Below, in pieces: positions 10,067-20,261 of a stretch of DNA of 32,917 bases. Source of the DNA: Elysia marginata (taxonomy: Eukaryota > Mollusca > Gastropoda > Plakobranchidae); assembly GCA_019649035.1 (NCBI GenBank), contig BMAT01010028.1:75995-108911 (forward strand), in the 5' to 3' direction. Position 1 is the first letter of the stretch. Every line of letters begins with the position of its first letter. Position numbers and translations under genes: made by a program. The notes below the pieces were generated by a model. It saw nothing but the letters and a program-made list of their open reading frames with translations, was not told the DNA's origin and ran no database searches.

Positions 10067-10243
10067 TGGAATCCACAAGGAGCAAGAAAGAAAGGAAGAC
10101 CATAGGGTACCTGGACGAGATCAGTGGAAAGTGAAAGAGTGGAGCCACGGAAGACATGGAACGAGCTCAATTGGCTCGCCCAGGACAGATGTGAATGGAG
10201 AAAGTTTGTAGGTGCCCTATGCTCTCAAGAGGGCTATGGATAA
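10067..10243 (+). pseudogene. Non-LTR retrotransposon ORF2 C-terminal relic (RTE-like), broken
   Basis: In one frame the DNA reads WNPQGARKKGRP, a stop (TAG, 10103-10105), GTW, then KTWNELNWLAQDRCEWRKF and VGALCSQEGYG before TAA at 10241. This pattern (WNPQG-R-GRP-TW ... W-EL---AQDR--WR--V-GLC) is the usual extreme C-terminus of endonuclease/reverse transcriptase proteins of LINEs widespread in marine invertebrates. The in-frame stop inside the GRPxxTW motif and the absence of the reverse transcriptase domain upstream show that it is a dead 5'-truncated copy. Clade assignment is from memory. Confidence 0.75.
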
Positions 10244-10289
10244 TTAGATCCTTCACCAGTCATTTTAGAAAGCCTGGAATACATATATA

Positions 10290-10330
10290 TAATGCCGATG
10301 GTTAACTCTACGTACTCTTAGAGCAGTTTA
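10290..10330. repeat. About 41-bp direct repeat, right copy
   Basis: Partner of 9971-10011; it starts about 45 bases after the stop of the LINE relic. Confidence 0.75.
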
Positions 10331-11349
10331 CTATATATCTATAAAACACTATCGAATACCAGTGACTCCCTTGTAATCTCGAAATCCGATTCGTCAAAAT
10401 GACATCAAGTGAAGCTTTTATATTCATCAAATATTCACCTTTATTCTACGCAGCCGAAAAAAGAGCTTAGTTAATTTTTTTTCCAAACCTCATAATTTTT
10501 TTAATCCCAGACAAAATCTCCCTCAGACATCACAAAACCATTATCAGCTCTACACCACACCAATCTATCTAAAGCAAGGTGTTCAGTTTTGTGTGTATGT
10601 GGGAGGGGGGGGGGATCAGCACATGACAAACACTTCTCGTTGTTTCACTAGACACCCATACCTTATGATAAATCCGAGATTACGTGCAGCAATCACAACT
10701 CCATTAGCAGTGTACATAAAACTCGCATATCTCGCAGTTTCTCAGCCCGTGCTGAGAGACCATCGGAGTATTTTCACAGTACACACTCGGCCGTAATGGA
10801 CTCGATTCGGTTAGAAGAAAAGGCATCGTAAAATAATCATTGGGAAATCATAGGATTGTTTATATAGAAAAATATGAGTGAAGAAGATTCGATTTGGATC
10901 CTCGATTGTTTGAGTAAAGAGGATTCGATTATGCTCCTTGCGTTTTAAGAAGCCTGTGGTATTTGCGGATCAAAAAGTTATCTCCCTTTTCTAAATATGA
11001 AATGACAGAAACAGGCATACGCTAAATGGAAAATCTACAACGATTACATAAAATCTAATCCTTTCCGTCATTTTCATTTGAATAAATCTTTTAACAGGCA
11101 CTTTGGCATATGAAGAATTATCCCTCTAGAAAAAAACTTTCTAAATCGTCAATATTTGTTGATGGTGTGCATTTTAAAATCATAGATTTAGGTTTCTTTT
11201 CTATTTAAAAATTGAAAGTAGTTGAATGTTCTTGTCTGTGCAATTTTAATGTACCAAGAGAGAGGCGTTGGATCATGGTTTCACAAGATCTATGTATACC
11301 CATAATAAAAGAACGGTTTTCCCAAACTGGATAATGGCATTGAAGAACG
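10331..11349. other. No gene or clear repeat seen
   Basis: AT-rich sequence with a poly(G) run near 10603-10614. GATTCGATT is repeated at 10887 and 10922. No coding resemblance. Confidence 0.5.
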
Positions 11350-11485
11350 AAGGACGAAGCCCATAGCGGAGGAAATCCAAGATGGCTGATGAGTTAGCGG
11401 GGCCTGTCAGCCAATCGTCTGTTTCAAAATCCAAGTTACCTATCATGGGTATTTTTACGTCATACGTTATCGTCATCGGCGCGCA
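11350..11485 (+). repeat. Repeat family F, copy 2
   Basis: Plus-orientation partner of 9689-9803. It contains a slightly longer middle (GAGTTAGCGGGGCCTG) between the GATGGCTGATG and CAGCCAATCG blocks. Ends and family are unknown. Confidence 0.7.
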
Positions 11486-11509
11486 AATTGTCTAGTCAAT
11501 GTGGAGGCA

Positions 11510-11625
11510 ACTACACAAGCCCTCCACAAACTTCACAAAACTCTCCACAAACTCCGCAAGCTCTCCACAAACTCCACATGTTCTCCACACGCTCTCCACA
11601 AGCTCTCCACAAGTTTGAGTCCGAG
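11510..11625. repeat. Short CTCCACAA-type tandem repeat
   Basis: CTCTCCACAAACTCCGCAAG and close variants follow one another about nine times with a period of 9-12 bases. Confidence 0.75.
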
Positions 11626-12306
11626 AAGAAGCCGACGTGTCCAGGTGGGCCGAACTAGAACCCAAATGTAGGTCAGATGAGGTCATAAGTTGAAGTTCCA
11701 TGCATTTTTTGTATTGTTTAAATATAAAGTGCGGAACTTGTGAGTAAAATTACTTTTGTGAGTGTAGCATCTGCAAGTCTATAAAATTTTGCATTTAAAA
11801 CAAAAGAAAAACAAAAGACTTGTGTTCAAATCTCTATTCCTACTTTTAGTTTGTGAATTTACACAGTTGAATAGAATGAATTTTGTAAGGCGGTGTGTTT
11901 CTCCGAACGAAAAAAAACAATAAATAGCCAACAGTTTTTCGAAATTCGGTATTAACATTTTTGAAAGCTTTCAGTTTTTATCAAGAAGCACTCCTTATTT
12001 CGTCAATAATTTTCTTTGTAAAAACATGGCACTTAAAAATTATATAGATGGCTTATAGTAACTTTTGGTCGGATATACAAAATATTCGTGTTCTTTAAGT
12101 TATAAACAAACAATCTTGTTTGATGCGCGACTATTTATTTCTTAAAAGATGCAAGTACTGGGTTTGAGAAAATCACTCTTCCTATAATTCCACGCCATTT
12201 GATTGTAGTGTGCTCAAGTATGTTTGGGGCACCACACCCGGTATAGTATTATAACAGTCTCCTATAAGATTCCTGGCCTTGCGTTATCCCAGATTTATGG
12301 AGTGTG
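11626..12306. other. No gene or repeat recognised
   Basis: AT-rich sequence without recognisable content. Confidence 0.5.
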
Positions 12307-12307
12307 T

Positions 12308-12340
<33 letters not shown>

Positions 12341-12406
12341 CGAGAAAGAGAGAAAGAGAGAGAGAGCGAGAGAGAGCGAGAAAGAAAGAGAGAGAGCAAT
12401 CATAAA
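12307..12406. repeat. (GA)n microsatellite
   Basis: GA repeats with CGAGA and GAAAGA interruptions. The Arg/Glu-rich frames across it are artefacts. Confidence 0.95.
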
Positions 12407-12929
12407 TCCATTAGCTGTGACAACAAACAAACATTCTCTCCTATTATATCAGTCCACGTCAAAGACCATCGGAATGTTATCATGGTACACATTTATACCC
12501 TGCGAACAAGTGGGAAAACCCGGCAGCGAATAGACAGAAATCATCTAGTTTATTTGGGAAAAAGAAAGGCATAATAAAAATATTGAGCAAATATTTGGAT
12601 TTTTGTTTATGTGAGAAAACCAGTTATTAGTAATGGAGTCTACCAGCACTCTCGAGTTGAAAGCAGATCATCAAATTGTGTTTGATTCTAAAAAGTCTGG
12701 AATAAAACAATCCGGCGTGAGGGCTTACAAATGTTTGCATTGAATTTCTTGTCACTTTTTATAGTGATGAATTGATTTCACAAGAGACTAATATTTTTTT
12801 TTACTCATCAATATTCCAATCAGTAATCTGTAACAAAGGGTTGTTTCATAAACAGTTATATTGCAACTTCTAAAAGTAACGTGGATTTTTATTTCGAAAT
12901 TAAGCTTTGCAAAACCTTATATAATAAGA
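12407..12929. other. No gene or repeat recognised
   Basis: AT-rich sequence without recognisable content. Confidence 0.5.
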
Positions 12930-13289
12930 AGCGTGGCAGAGTGGTTAGCGCGTCGGACTCGAGATTTGGAGGTCGCGGGTTCGATTCCTGACCATGCCAT
13001 GTTGCAATTGCTTTGGGAAAGGAATTTACCCTAACTTTCCCCAGTGCACCCACCTGTAAAATGGGTATCCAGCATGAATTTGTGATATATGCGTCTACAA
13101 CACCCTGCATATGGGTTAAAAGTGGCCTTCAAATGTACTGGTCTGCTGGGGCATTAGTGGCGCCGCTCTGTGGCGACACAGTTACGCTGAGTAACGAAGC
13201 CGAATTTGGCGAAAGGGTTTGATATAGTTAACAAAAAATGTAATAAAAAAAAAGCCTGCAATATAGTGTTTTAATATCGTTCTTTGATT
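12930..13289 (+). mobile_element. SINE family A, full-length copy with tRNA-like head
   Basis: The head (12930-12999) has a box A-like TGGCAGAGTGGTTAGCG and a box B GGTTCGATTCC, the internal promoter of RNA polymerase III, and its ends can pair as an acceptor stem. The anticodon stem is decayed, so it is not a working tRNA. Next come a CORE-SINE-like segment with CCTGTAAAATGGGTA (13053), the family body (CAAATGTACTGGTCTGCTGG, GCGACACAGTTACGCTGAG) and a tail GCCTGCAATATAGTG ... CGTTCTTTG. No clear target-site duplication is visible. Mobility would need a partner LINE. Confidence 0.88.
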
Positions 13290-13744
13290 AATATAGCGTA
13301 TAAAATAAAGAAAAAGAAAAAAAAAACAAATAAAATGTTGGTTTTAATCTACAACATTTTAAGGAACCAAAGTATCTGCTATCTGTGTCTCAATGTAAAT
13401 TCGGAATAAAAGAAGGCATACATGACATTTTTCACACCCTTATTATCATCAAGCTGATAACGAAATGGTATTGATCCATCAGAATTATGTTTATTTATTA
13501 CTTTGTTGTTTTTGTTTGTAATAATAAAGATGAAGCCATTTTATAACGGCTCTTCCTACACGTAGGCTCGAAATGGCAATTTTTTACAAAACATACTCCA
13601 TTAACAATTCGAACAAACAGAAGAAAAACAAAAGTTGTACGTACAAAATTAAAGAAAAAAAAGGATATACATTCACCATCGATAGTTGGATACATTTCTT
13701 GAGACAAACTAATTAAGGTCTTCTTCATATAACGTGAACAAATA
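13290..13744. other. No gene recognised
   Basis: AT-rich sequence with a small dyad (GCCATTT near 13533, AAATGGC near 13571). The minus-strand frame 13498-13728 has no domain resemblance. Confidence 0.45.
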
Positions 13745-13900
13745 TGTTTTCAATAGGGTCTTAAACTGAAATACAGACGTAGCCTCCCTGATAGAAAGGG
13801 GAAGGACATTCCAGACTACTGGTGCACATTGCACAAAGGCTCTATTGCTGTCTCTTCTTGATAGGGTCACGGAACTGACAACAGAGCTTTATTACATGAT
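13745..13900. repeat. Possible interspersed repeat fragment
   Basis: The text around GGAAGGACATTCCAGACTAC and GCACAAAGGCTCTATTGC resembles, from memory, a repeat common in marine invertebrate genomes (GAAGGGAGTTCCAGA ... GAAGGCTC). There is no second copy in the window, so this is only a suggestion. Confidence 0.3.
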
Positions 13901-13988
13901 CTTAAGTTGCAAGTTGGCGTGTACAAACTCACAAGCCCTTTAAGGTAGTTTTGTTGGGGTTTTTTTTGTTGCTTAAAACTATTTAATA

Positions 13989-14252
13989 AAGAGGAAGTTG
14001 CGCTACGCTGGTCATGTTATAAGGGGGAGCTCGGGACATCGTTTGCAGCTAGCCTTGGGGGGCAGAATTGAAGGCAGAAGAGGTAGAGGACGCCCCAAAA
14101 GGAGCTGGACTGATGACATCAAGCAATGGACCCACTGTCGTACATTATGGAGAAATCAAACGGAAAGCCGAGAGTCATGGTTGACAACCTTCGGACCGAT
14201 TGATGTATTGATTGATTCATTGAAACATTTCACAACCTCAGTCCATCATTAG
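13989..14252 (+). pseudogene. Non-LTR retrotransposon ORF2 C-terminal relic, second type
   Basis: The frame reads KRKLRYAGHVIRGSSG ... LQLALGGRIEGRRGRGRP, then KRSWTDDIKQWT and, further on, ESRESW. This is the common C-terminal block of LINE endonuclease/reverse transcriptases (LRY-GH--R--G ... L-G-IEG-RGRGRP-R-W-DDI--W). The resemblance ends near 14190; the frame then runs on to TAG at 14250. A TTGATTGATTCATTG stretch near 14207 looks like the short 3' repeat of such elements. The rest of the element is absent, so it is a truncated copy. It differs from the relic at 10067 and represents another lineage. Confidence 0.8.
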
Positions 14253-14591
14253 CGATGATCTCAGTGCTTACGGTCTCTTCAAATTTAGTTTACTTCGACC
14301 CTATAAACTTGCCAACCTATCTCATAAATATATAAAATTTTAAAAAAGTAAAAACTCATAATACCTGCTCGAACAAAGTTTAAATATTAAGAGTATTGTA
14401 AGACTCGTGAACATACACCAAAACAACCGTTTCACACAGTTTTTTTTTGTTGGTTTTTTTTTATCCTGAAAACTGATGATTTTTGAGATTTGCTATTATT
14501 TTGGCTGACTGGCGGGGTTTTTTTTTTTAGAAACAAATGTTAAATGTTTAAAAGAAGCCAAGCAACAAAATAGTCGTTGAGGTTTTTGTTT
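14253..14591. other. No gene or repeat recognised
   Basis: AT-rich sequence with T runs; nothing recognisable. Confidence 0.5.
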
Positions 14592-14918
14592 CCTACAGCA
14601 AGACCGGCTCTGTGGCCTAGCGGTAAGACACCCGCTCAGAGATCGAGAATTGCATGGTTTGATACCCGGCCGAGTCAAACCAAAGACTTTAAAATTGATA
14701 TTAGCAGTTGATCCGCCTCATGTCCGGCATTGTGGATTTAGTGTTAAGTCTGGTCGGCCCGGTGTCAGGATAATGTGACTGTTTGTGATGTACGCAAACG
14801 CTCCTTATATTACAGTGTGGCAGCACGCTTTCAATTGTCCCCAGCGCCGTCTCTGATATAACCTCGAAGTTGACTGGGACGTTAAAAATTCAACCAATTA
14901 ACCAACCTACAGCAAGAC
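14592..14918 (+). mobile_element. SINE family D, copy 1, with perfect 13-bp target-site duplication
   Basis: A tRNA-like head starts at about 14604: box A-like TGTGGCCTAGCGGTAAGAC and a decayed box B, GGTTTGATACC. The family body follows (CTTTAAAATTG, GCAGTTGATCCGCCT, GTCTGGTCGGCCCGGTGTCAG, GTGTGGCAGCACGCTTTCAA, GCGCCGTCTCTGATATAACC) and the element ends in GACGTTAAAAATTCAACC and an AACC-rich tail. The 13-mer CCTACAGCAAGAC occurs at 14592-14604 and again at 14906-14918, a perfect duplication that marks both ends and LINE-type retroposition. A minus-strand frame over the head is not a gene. Confidence 0.93.
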
Positions 14919-15254
14919 ATAAAATTTCCAAAAGCCTTCTTTGTCACCTACACGTGGGGTGCATTCTTTAAGGCTTCTTTATTTTGCTCAGCATCTTTGT
15001 CTACATAGGAGTAAGAATGTTATAAGTCAGTTTTGTTTTCGTGAATACAGCATTAATTCTTTTGATCATGCCATAATTATTGTTTTCGCGCAAGTGCGCC
15101 AGGATTTGTTATTTGTGTTTGTGTAAAAATAATGGCTTCCGCGTTTGTTTTGCTACGGAGAAAGACATTTTTAATACTCACAATTATATGATACGTGCTG
15201 TTGTTTTTTTTTTTTGGAATACTGTAAACAAAGCTGCTAGTTCATTATGGTTTT
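14919..15254. other. No gene or repeat recognised
   Basis: AT-rich sequence; short open frames have no resemblance to known families. Confidence 0.5.
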
Positions 15255-15523
15255 ATAGGGAATGAGATTTCAACAAGAGTAGCGGAACTTTCCTGGTGTC
15301 TCTATGCTGTCTTATGAATACAATCTTTTATTTTGAAGACAAATTTTTTTTAGCTCTATAGTTTTTAAGTTCTAAATGTCAAACCGTTTATAAAAGTAAA
15401 AAACTTACCAATATAAGACCCTACAATCTAGGTCTAGATTACAATAACCACTATACTATTTTGGGATATTGTCTTCTAGAAAAGGGACGTTAATCTTGTT
15501 TTACCTCTAATCTCATTCCCTAT
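15255..15523. mobile_element. Candidate 269-bp MITE with 15-bp terminal inverted repeats
   Basis: ATAGGGAATGAGATT at 15255-15269 is the exact reverse complement of 15509-15523. If the outer TA pairs are taken as target-site duplication, the inverted repeat is GGGAATGAGATT, as expected for a Tc1/mariner-type non-autonomous element. No second copy is in the window and the interior has no dyad that I can see, so chance is not fully excluded. Confidence 0.4.
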
Positions 15524-16747
15524 TCGCTGAAGAGTTTCCACCGAACTCCTAAACAAAAAGCGCTGTTAATGTTTTATGATCCTCATGTAATTGTTAATAT
15601 TTGGCCAAGTGAAATTTTACATTTCAATGCGGATGATAACATACAAACAAATAGAACTACACAAACACACACATATACACCTGGTGGTGAAAAAAAGAAA
15701 GTTGATAATGGGAACAGACAGCTCTGGGCAAAAACCAGGGAGCGAAAGAACTGCCTTTGACGTGTGTTTTGTTTATTCTTAGTGTGTGGTTTTCGTTGTA
15801 AAAGTTGTAAAAGATTTTTTTTAAGTATTGCTACTGGTGTATCTCATTTGTCGAGTAAATTTGGTTAAAGCAAGTTGGAAAAAAAGGAAAAAAAAGAAAC
15901 AATATTTTAAGCTATTTTTTACCAACTCTTAAAAATTCTTGCATCAAGGTATCATCCATATATTTATATCTGTCAATCTCCATATCTACCTAAAGTTATG
16001 TTGGGGCCGGTAAGAGTAGAATTTGTGATAGAAACAATATGACTAGTTGACAAACGTTTCTCTACTTTCCCAATGAAGCTTAGAGAGGGAAAAGTTTTGA
16101 AAAATTTATATATGCATTGTAGGATCGCAAAAAAAGGTATCGAAACTCCAAAGGCTTGTATCACTCTTCGATTACCTTAAAAGTTTCACTTTGAAAATTA
16201 AAAAAAAAAACAAGTTTATTTTGGCGTGGATAAGGTAATTAGCCTGTTATTAAGCACTTTTTTTAAATAAAATCTGCATTTCAATGAAAATAGTAAGAGG
16301 GATAGAGAAGATAGAAGTTTGTTCATAAACAGGAGAACAGACTTAGGAGATCAACAAGACTGAACTCAAATGAGCGCAGCTATTTTTGGAAGTCAGCGAC
16401 CCACAAACTTGTAGCAGAAAGCGAGAATAGCTGCTAAACTTAGAGAATGGCTTTCTTAGTTGTTTCTTTTTTACTTTGTTTCTTGTTTAATAACTATCTT
16501 GTTTATGAGAATTTTTCGTCGATATCTTTAATAGTTTAAATCATTCTTTTCTTTTCATAAAATCAAATTTTGATTTGATTTGATGTGATGTGATTTCGCA
16601 AAAAAAAAAAAGTATCAGAAAATCTTTTGTGTGTGCATTAAAAATACTAAAAACCATTAAAAATTTGCGTCTTTGAAATGAAAACTAAAATGTTTCTCCT
16701 ATTTTTCGTATATCCAAAAAAAAAATAATACGTATTATTTAAAGCTT
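15524..16747. other. No gene or clear repeat seen
   Basis: AT-rich sequence. Only a short TTTGATTTGATTTGATGTGA run at about 16567-16592 stands out. Confidence 0.5.
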
Positions 16748-17076
16748 AAGGTAGAATAACCGGCTCTGTGGCCTAGCGGTAAGACACTCGCTCACAGATC
16801 GGGAGGTGTGGGTTCGATCCCCGGCCGAGTCAAATCAAGCACTTTAAAATTGGTATTATCAGCTGATCTGCCTAGTGTCTGGCATTACGGATTTAGTGCT
16901 ACGTCTGGTCGCCCCGGTGTCAGGATGATATGACTGGGTGTAGTGTACGCAAGCGCTCCTTACATCAGAGTGTGGCAGCACGCTTTCAATTGTCCCCGAG
17001 CGCCGTCTCGGATATAACCTTTTAGTTGAAAAGAGACGTTAAAATTCAAACAACCTAACCTAACCAAGGTAAAATA
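16748..17076 (+). mobile_element. SINE family D, copy 2, with 11-bp target-site duplication
   Basis: Closest of the three D copies to an intact head: GGCCTAGCGGTAAGACACTC and box B GGTTCGATCCC, with GGCTCTG and CGGCCGAGTC near the two ends of the tRNA-like part (about 16760-16832). The body is as in the copy at 14592 and the tail ends AACCTAACCTAACC. AAGGTAGAATA (16748-16758) and AAGGTAAAATA (17066-17076) differ at one site and are read as the target-site duplication. Confidence 0.92.
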
Positions 17077-17604
17077 GAGTAGTTATTAAGTGCAACGAGA
17101 GAGCAGCCGTACTTAGTTTTTTTTTCAATTCTTTGAACTTAAATAAGAAAGAATATTCTATAAACTTTAGTAACTTCTCGCAACATTAGAGATGGGATTT
17201 CTTTTTTCCCCTCAAAAGCTTTTCTAATCCATTAGTTACTTGAGATTTCACTTCAATTATTCATCTTTTTTTTTATCTGTTAAAAGAGCATCCTCGTTTT
17301 AAGAGAAAAGAAAACACGGAAAAAAACACGGGAAAAAAACGTAGGTTGACACATTTAGCTTAATACAAGAAACTAATAATATATTTATACATTGTGTATC
17401 AATTATAACTAATTTAAAATTTTCTAACCCAAACAGCTTGTGGTGTGATCACTTGTTCAAAAGTCAGTTGCAATCTGAAGACGCTTCTTTTCCATTTGTC
17501 TTGCCACAAGTCCAAAAGAAAATAGAAAGTAGTCAGATAATGGTATCACAGAAAAGGTCATTTTCTCTCCTTTTTAATGAAACCAAAAAAAAGTTCTGTG
17601 ATGC
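17077..17604. other. No gene or repeat recognised
   Basis: AT-rich sequence without recognisable content. Confidence 0.5.
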
Positions 17605-17915
17605 TCCTGTATGACGTTATAACTGTTTAAAGTCGGCAGGGTTAGGACTTGTAAAATTTCAGAAAGGGAGGAGGGGGAACAGCATTCAAAGTTTAGACGA
17701 CTACAAAGGTAATGAGGTCTTAGCAACCATACCAATTAAAATTAAACACCTAAAAAATGAAGTTTGAACATCAATTAGGTGTGAAAATTCTCTAGAATAG
17801 TTTTAGCGTCAATATGTAAAATTTTTTAAAAAGTTGACTTCTAAACATCCACTAAACCTAACAAGCTTTTATCTTCAGACTAAGCCTTTCGACTTACGAC
17901 TCATTCGGACTGAAT
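17605..17915 (-). repeat. Repeat family G, copy 1 (minus orientation)
   Basis: Its reverse complement aligns with 28225-28530: AATGAGTCGTAARTCGAA, ACACCTAATTSATGTT, GGTGTTTAATTTTAA/TGTGTTTAATTTTAA, GTATGGTTGCTAAG, TAGTCGTCTAAACTTT and AAATTTTACAAGTCC/ATGTCC appear in the same order. Divergence is high, so these are old copies. No coding sense was found. The overlapping frame at 17834-18037 is not a gene. Confidence 0.72.
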
Positions 17916-18103
17916 GCGAGATAATTTTTTTTCTTACATTTTCACTTCGGATTCGTCAACATTTGAAAAAGCTAAAGCCAGTTTTACATTTACGCGGATC
18001 TCGTTTTGAAGATTCCGGGCGGGATTTGGACCGGTGATCCGGTTTTTTTTCTTTCTCATAGTGCTTTACCAATAAATATTGAAAGTGCTATACGTGATTT
18101 TTT
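17916..18103. other. No feature seen
   Basis: Short spacer without recognisable content. Confidence 0.4.
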
Positions 18104-18334
18104 TTAATAATAACAATAATAAGTATTATTATAACGACAGTATTAATTATAATAGTTATAGTAGTCGTATTGCGATAATGATAGTAAAATTGTTATAATA
18201 ATAACAACAACAACAGTAAATAATAATCATAATAGCACCAATAATGATAATAATAATAATAATAATAATAGTAATGATGATAATAATGATAATGATGATG
18301 AGAGAGAGAGAGAAAGAGAGAGAACAAGAGAGAG

Positions 18335-18372
<38 letters not shown>
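18104..18372. repeat. AAT-type microsatellite joined to (GA)n
   Basis: Degenerate AAT/GAT repeats (18104-18300; purest at about 18244-18270) pass directly into GA repeats (18301-18372). Minus-strand Leu/Ser/Ile/Tyr-rich frames are artefacts. Confidence 0.92.
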
Positions 18373-18374
<2 letters not shown>

Positions 18375-18955
18375 AAACATTCTGAAAACCCTGAAGTAAA
18401 GAAGTGAAAATTGTAAAGAAAATCTGAATCATTAAAACAATGAAACAATATTATTATTATAAAAAAAAATTTTTTTGAAGCAAAAATTCTAAGTATCAAG
18501 GTCACTCTCAGTTTCCAAGGGTTATAAATTGAGGCTCATGACAAGGGCAAATCAACTGAGCATATTTTCAAAGCCTGTGTACACATCTAAATTATGAAAA
18601 ATTGCTTTGGGCGATATCTTGGCTCCATGCACTATTTATCACCCAACGGGTATTTGTTAGGAAGCATTTGCAATGCTCTTCTTATTAGCCTATGCATTAT
18701 TTATGTAGCCTTCGAAAGTATCTGAAATTAATGTTGAACCCCTTAATATTTCCCCAAAACTAGTACTTTAAGCTGACTGATAATGTTTTAAACTACAGCG
18801 CTATAATTATAGTTGTTACTAGATAAAATTAGTTTTTGCTTGTTATAACACAGATGTTTACGAAATAAAAGATAAGAGGGCGGTTAAAAAACTTTCAACG
18901 AGACCCATGTACAGCAACTATGAACAGAGAAAGCTCTAAGTATAATGAAATTAAA
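18373..18955. other. No gene or repeat recognised
   Basis: AT-rich sequence without recognisable content. Confidence 0.5.
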
Positions 18956-19217
18956 GCAAAGAGAATTGAATGGCGAGCAAGAGGGAGAACTGAGCCTAAC
19001 GCTCTGTGACAACAGCGCTAACAAATTAAAGCGTATGCGAATAGAGCCGGTAAACAAAGCATACGCCAAGTGGTTTAGTGAAGGCTGTAGTAGTATGTGT
19101 GTTTGTACTTGCCGCTATTATGTTTTGAATTTACCGGTTCTATTTCTGTTGCTATACAGCCATGCGTGTACGCTTAGCCAGCGTCGCTCGGCTCTCTTGC
19201 TCTCCAAACTCTTTGAT
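18956..19217 (+). mobile_element. Repeat family E, copy 2
   Basis: Matches the reverse complement of 6520-6779 end to end: AAAGAGAATTGAAT, GAGCAAGAGGGAGAACTGAG, GACAACAG, GCGTATGCGAATAGAGCCGG, ACTTGCCGCTA, GAATTTACCGG, CAGCCATGCGT and the terminal CTCTTTGAT. The inner inverted pair AGAGCCGGTAAA / TTTACCGGTTCT is kept with one change. Open frames on both strands across it are chance. Confidence 0.78.
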
Positions 19218-19353
19218 GAAAGTTTTTTTTAGTTTGAATAGATGTTTGGTGGAAGTAAGACATTATATTTAGATAGCCATTAATATTATCGTCTACCTAA
19301 ATTTTCCCGATTAAAGTAAGGAGTCGGATTCATCAAATCTATTAAATTATATC

Positions 19354-19530
19354 TTGAAAGATTTTAAAGGTATGCAATTAGCAGTGGAGAGAAGTAGCCT
19401 TTTTAGGGGAAATGCCCGAAATGTCTGCCCTTAGTATGATTCGAACATTCGACTTATAGACTTATGATCTTTCAATCGTTTGATTGCGCTGTGGCTGCCT
19501 CCACTATTTATTCTGATATATTATATCTTG
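19354..19530 (-). repeat. Repeat family H, single arm with internal deletion
   Basis: GAAAGATTTTAAAGGTATG, TTAGCAGTGGAGAGAAGTAG, CCCGAAATGTCTGCCCTTAG and TATGATTCGAACATTCGACT match the left arm of the fold-back element at 31630. Right after GACTTATAG the sequence jumps to ATCTTTCAATCGTTTGATTG and GGCTGCCTCCACTATTTATT, which in the element at 31630 lie beyond the right arm. The hairpin core and right arm are therefore missing here. On the minus strand TGTTCGAATCA resembles a box B. Confidence 0.75.
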
Positions 19531-20261
19531 GTTAGACAAACGCATTTGGCCACGAAAATATTTCCTAGCTGCCGAGCAAAAGTAAAGCACATAAGCGGTC
19601 ACACATATCTGTTACTTAAATTTCTCAAAAGTCTCAATTTTTTAAAGAGTAAAATAGGAGGTAAAGTTGGACTCGTGCAAAAAGTTATTAGGTGACTAAA
19701 TCTGCGCAATGCAAGGGCAGAGGAATGAATCTATTTAGGCTCCCCCAGCTATCGACAATCTCTCACTGTATAATACTTACATGATCAAATAAAAAAAAAG
19801 TTCAAAGTGTAAGAAAATATAAAAAAGTAGGGAGTTAATAAACACGTCGTTTTAGTCAGCTTCTAAATCTAGCAAACGCAGACCTGTAAGAGTAAGCCTT
19901 GTATATTATTAATTTAGCATCGTTGAGATGTAGGCCACTGTAGCGCACGCGTTCTCTGTGTTAAAAGATCTAGCCTCGGGGCATACGGAAGTAGACTTGG
20001 TGCAACTTAGCTGATAAAGAGGAGAAAAACTAAGTAGATTAAGATTTAGAAAGTCATCCCTGAAAATTATTACGAGATCTTTAGTGAATGTAACAAAGAA
20101 GGGAGGAAGAAAAAAAACAGATTGTCAATGTTTTAAACTGGTTTTGTTTGTGAAGAGCAAGAAGTTGTCCGAGAAAAGCATATTAGAGGCATTTAATAAA
20201 AGTACAATATAGAATTTACGACACATGGGCTTTTATACTAGCTCCTGTCGAGAGAGTGCTT
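19531..20261. other. No gene or repeat recognised
   Basis: AT-rich sequence without recognisable content. Confidence 0.5.

Noticed and set aside
12930..12999. Functional tRNA gene
   Set aside because: Although box A and box B are good, the anticodon stem is mispaired and the sequence continues into the body of a SINE found three times. The same applies to the heads at 14604, 16760, 22158, 22482, 22937, 25902 and 31159.
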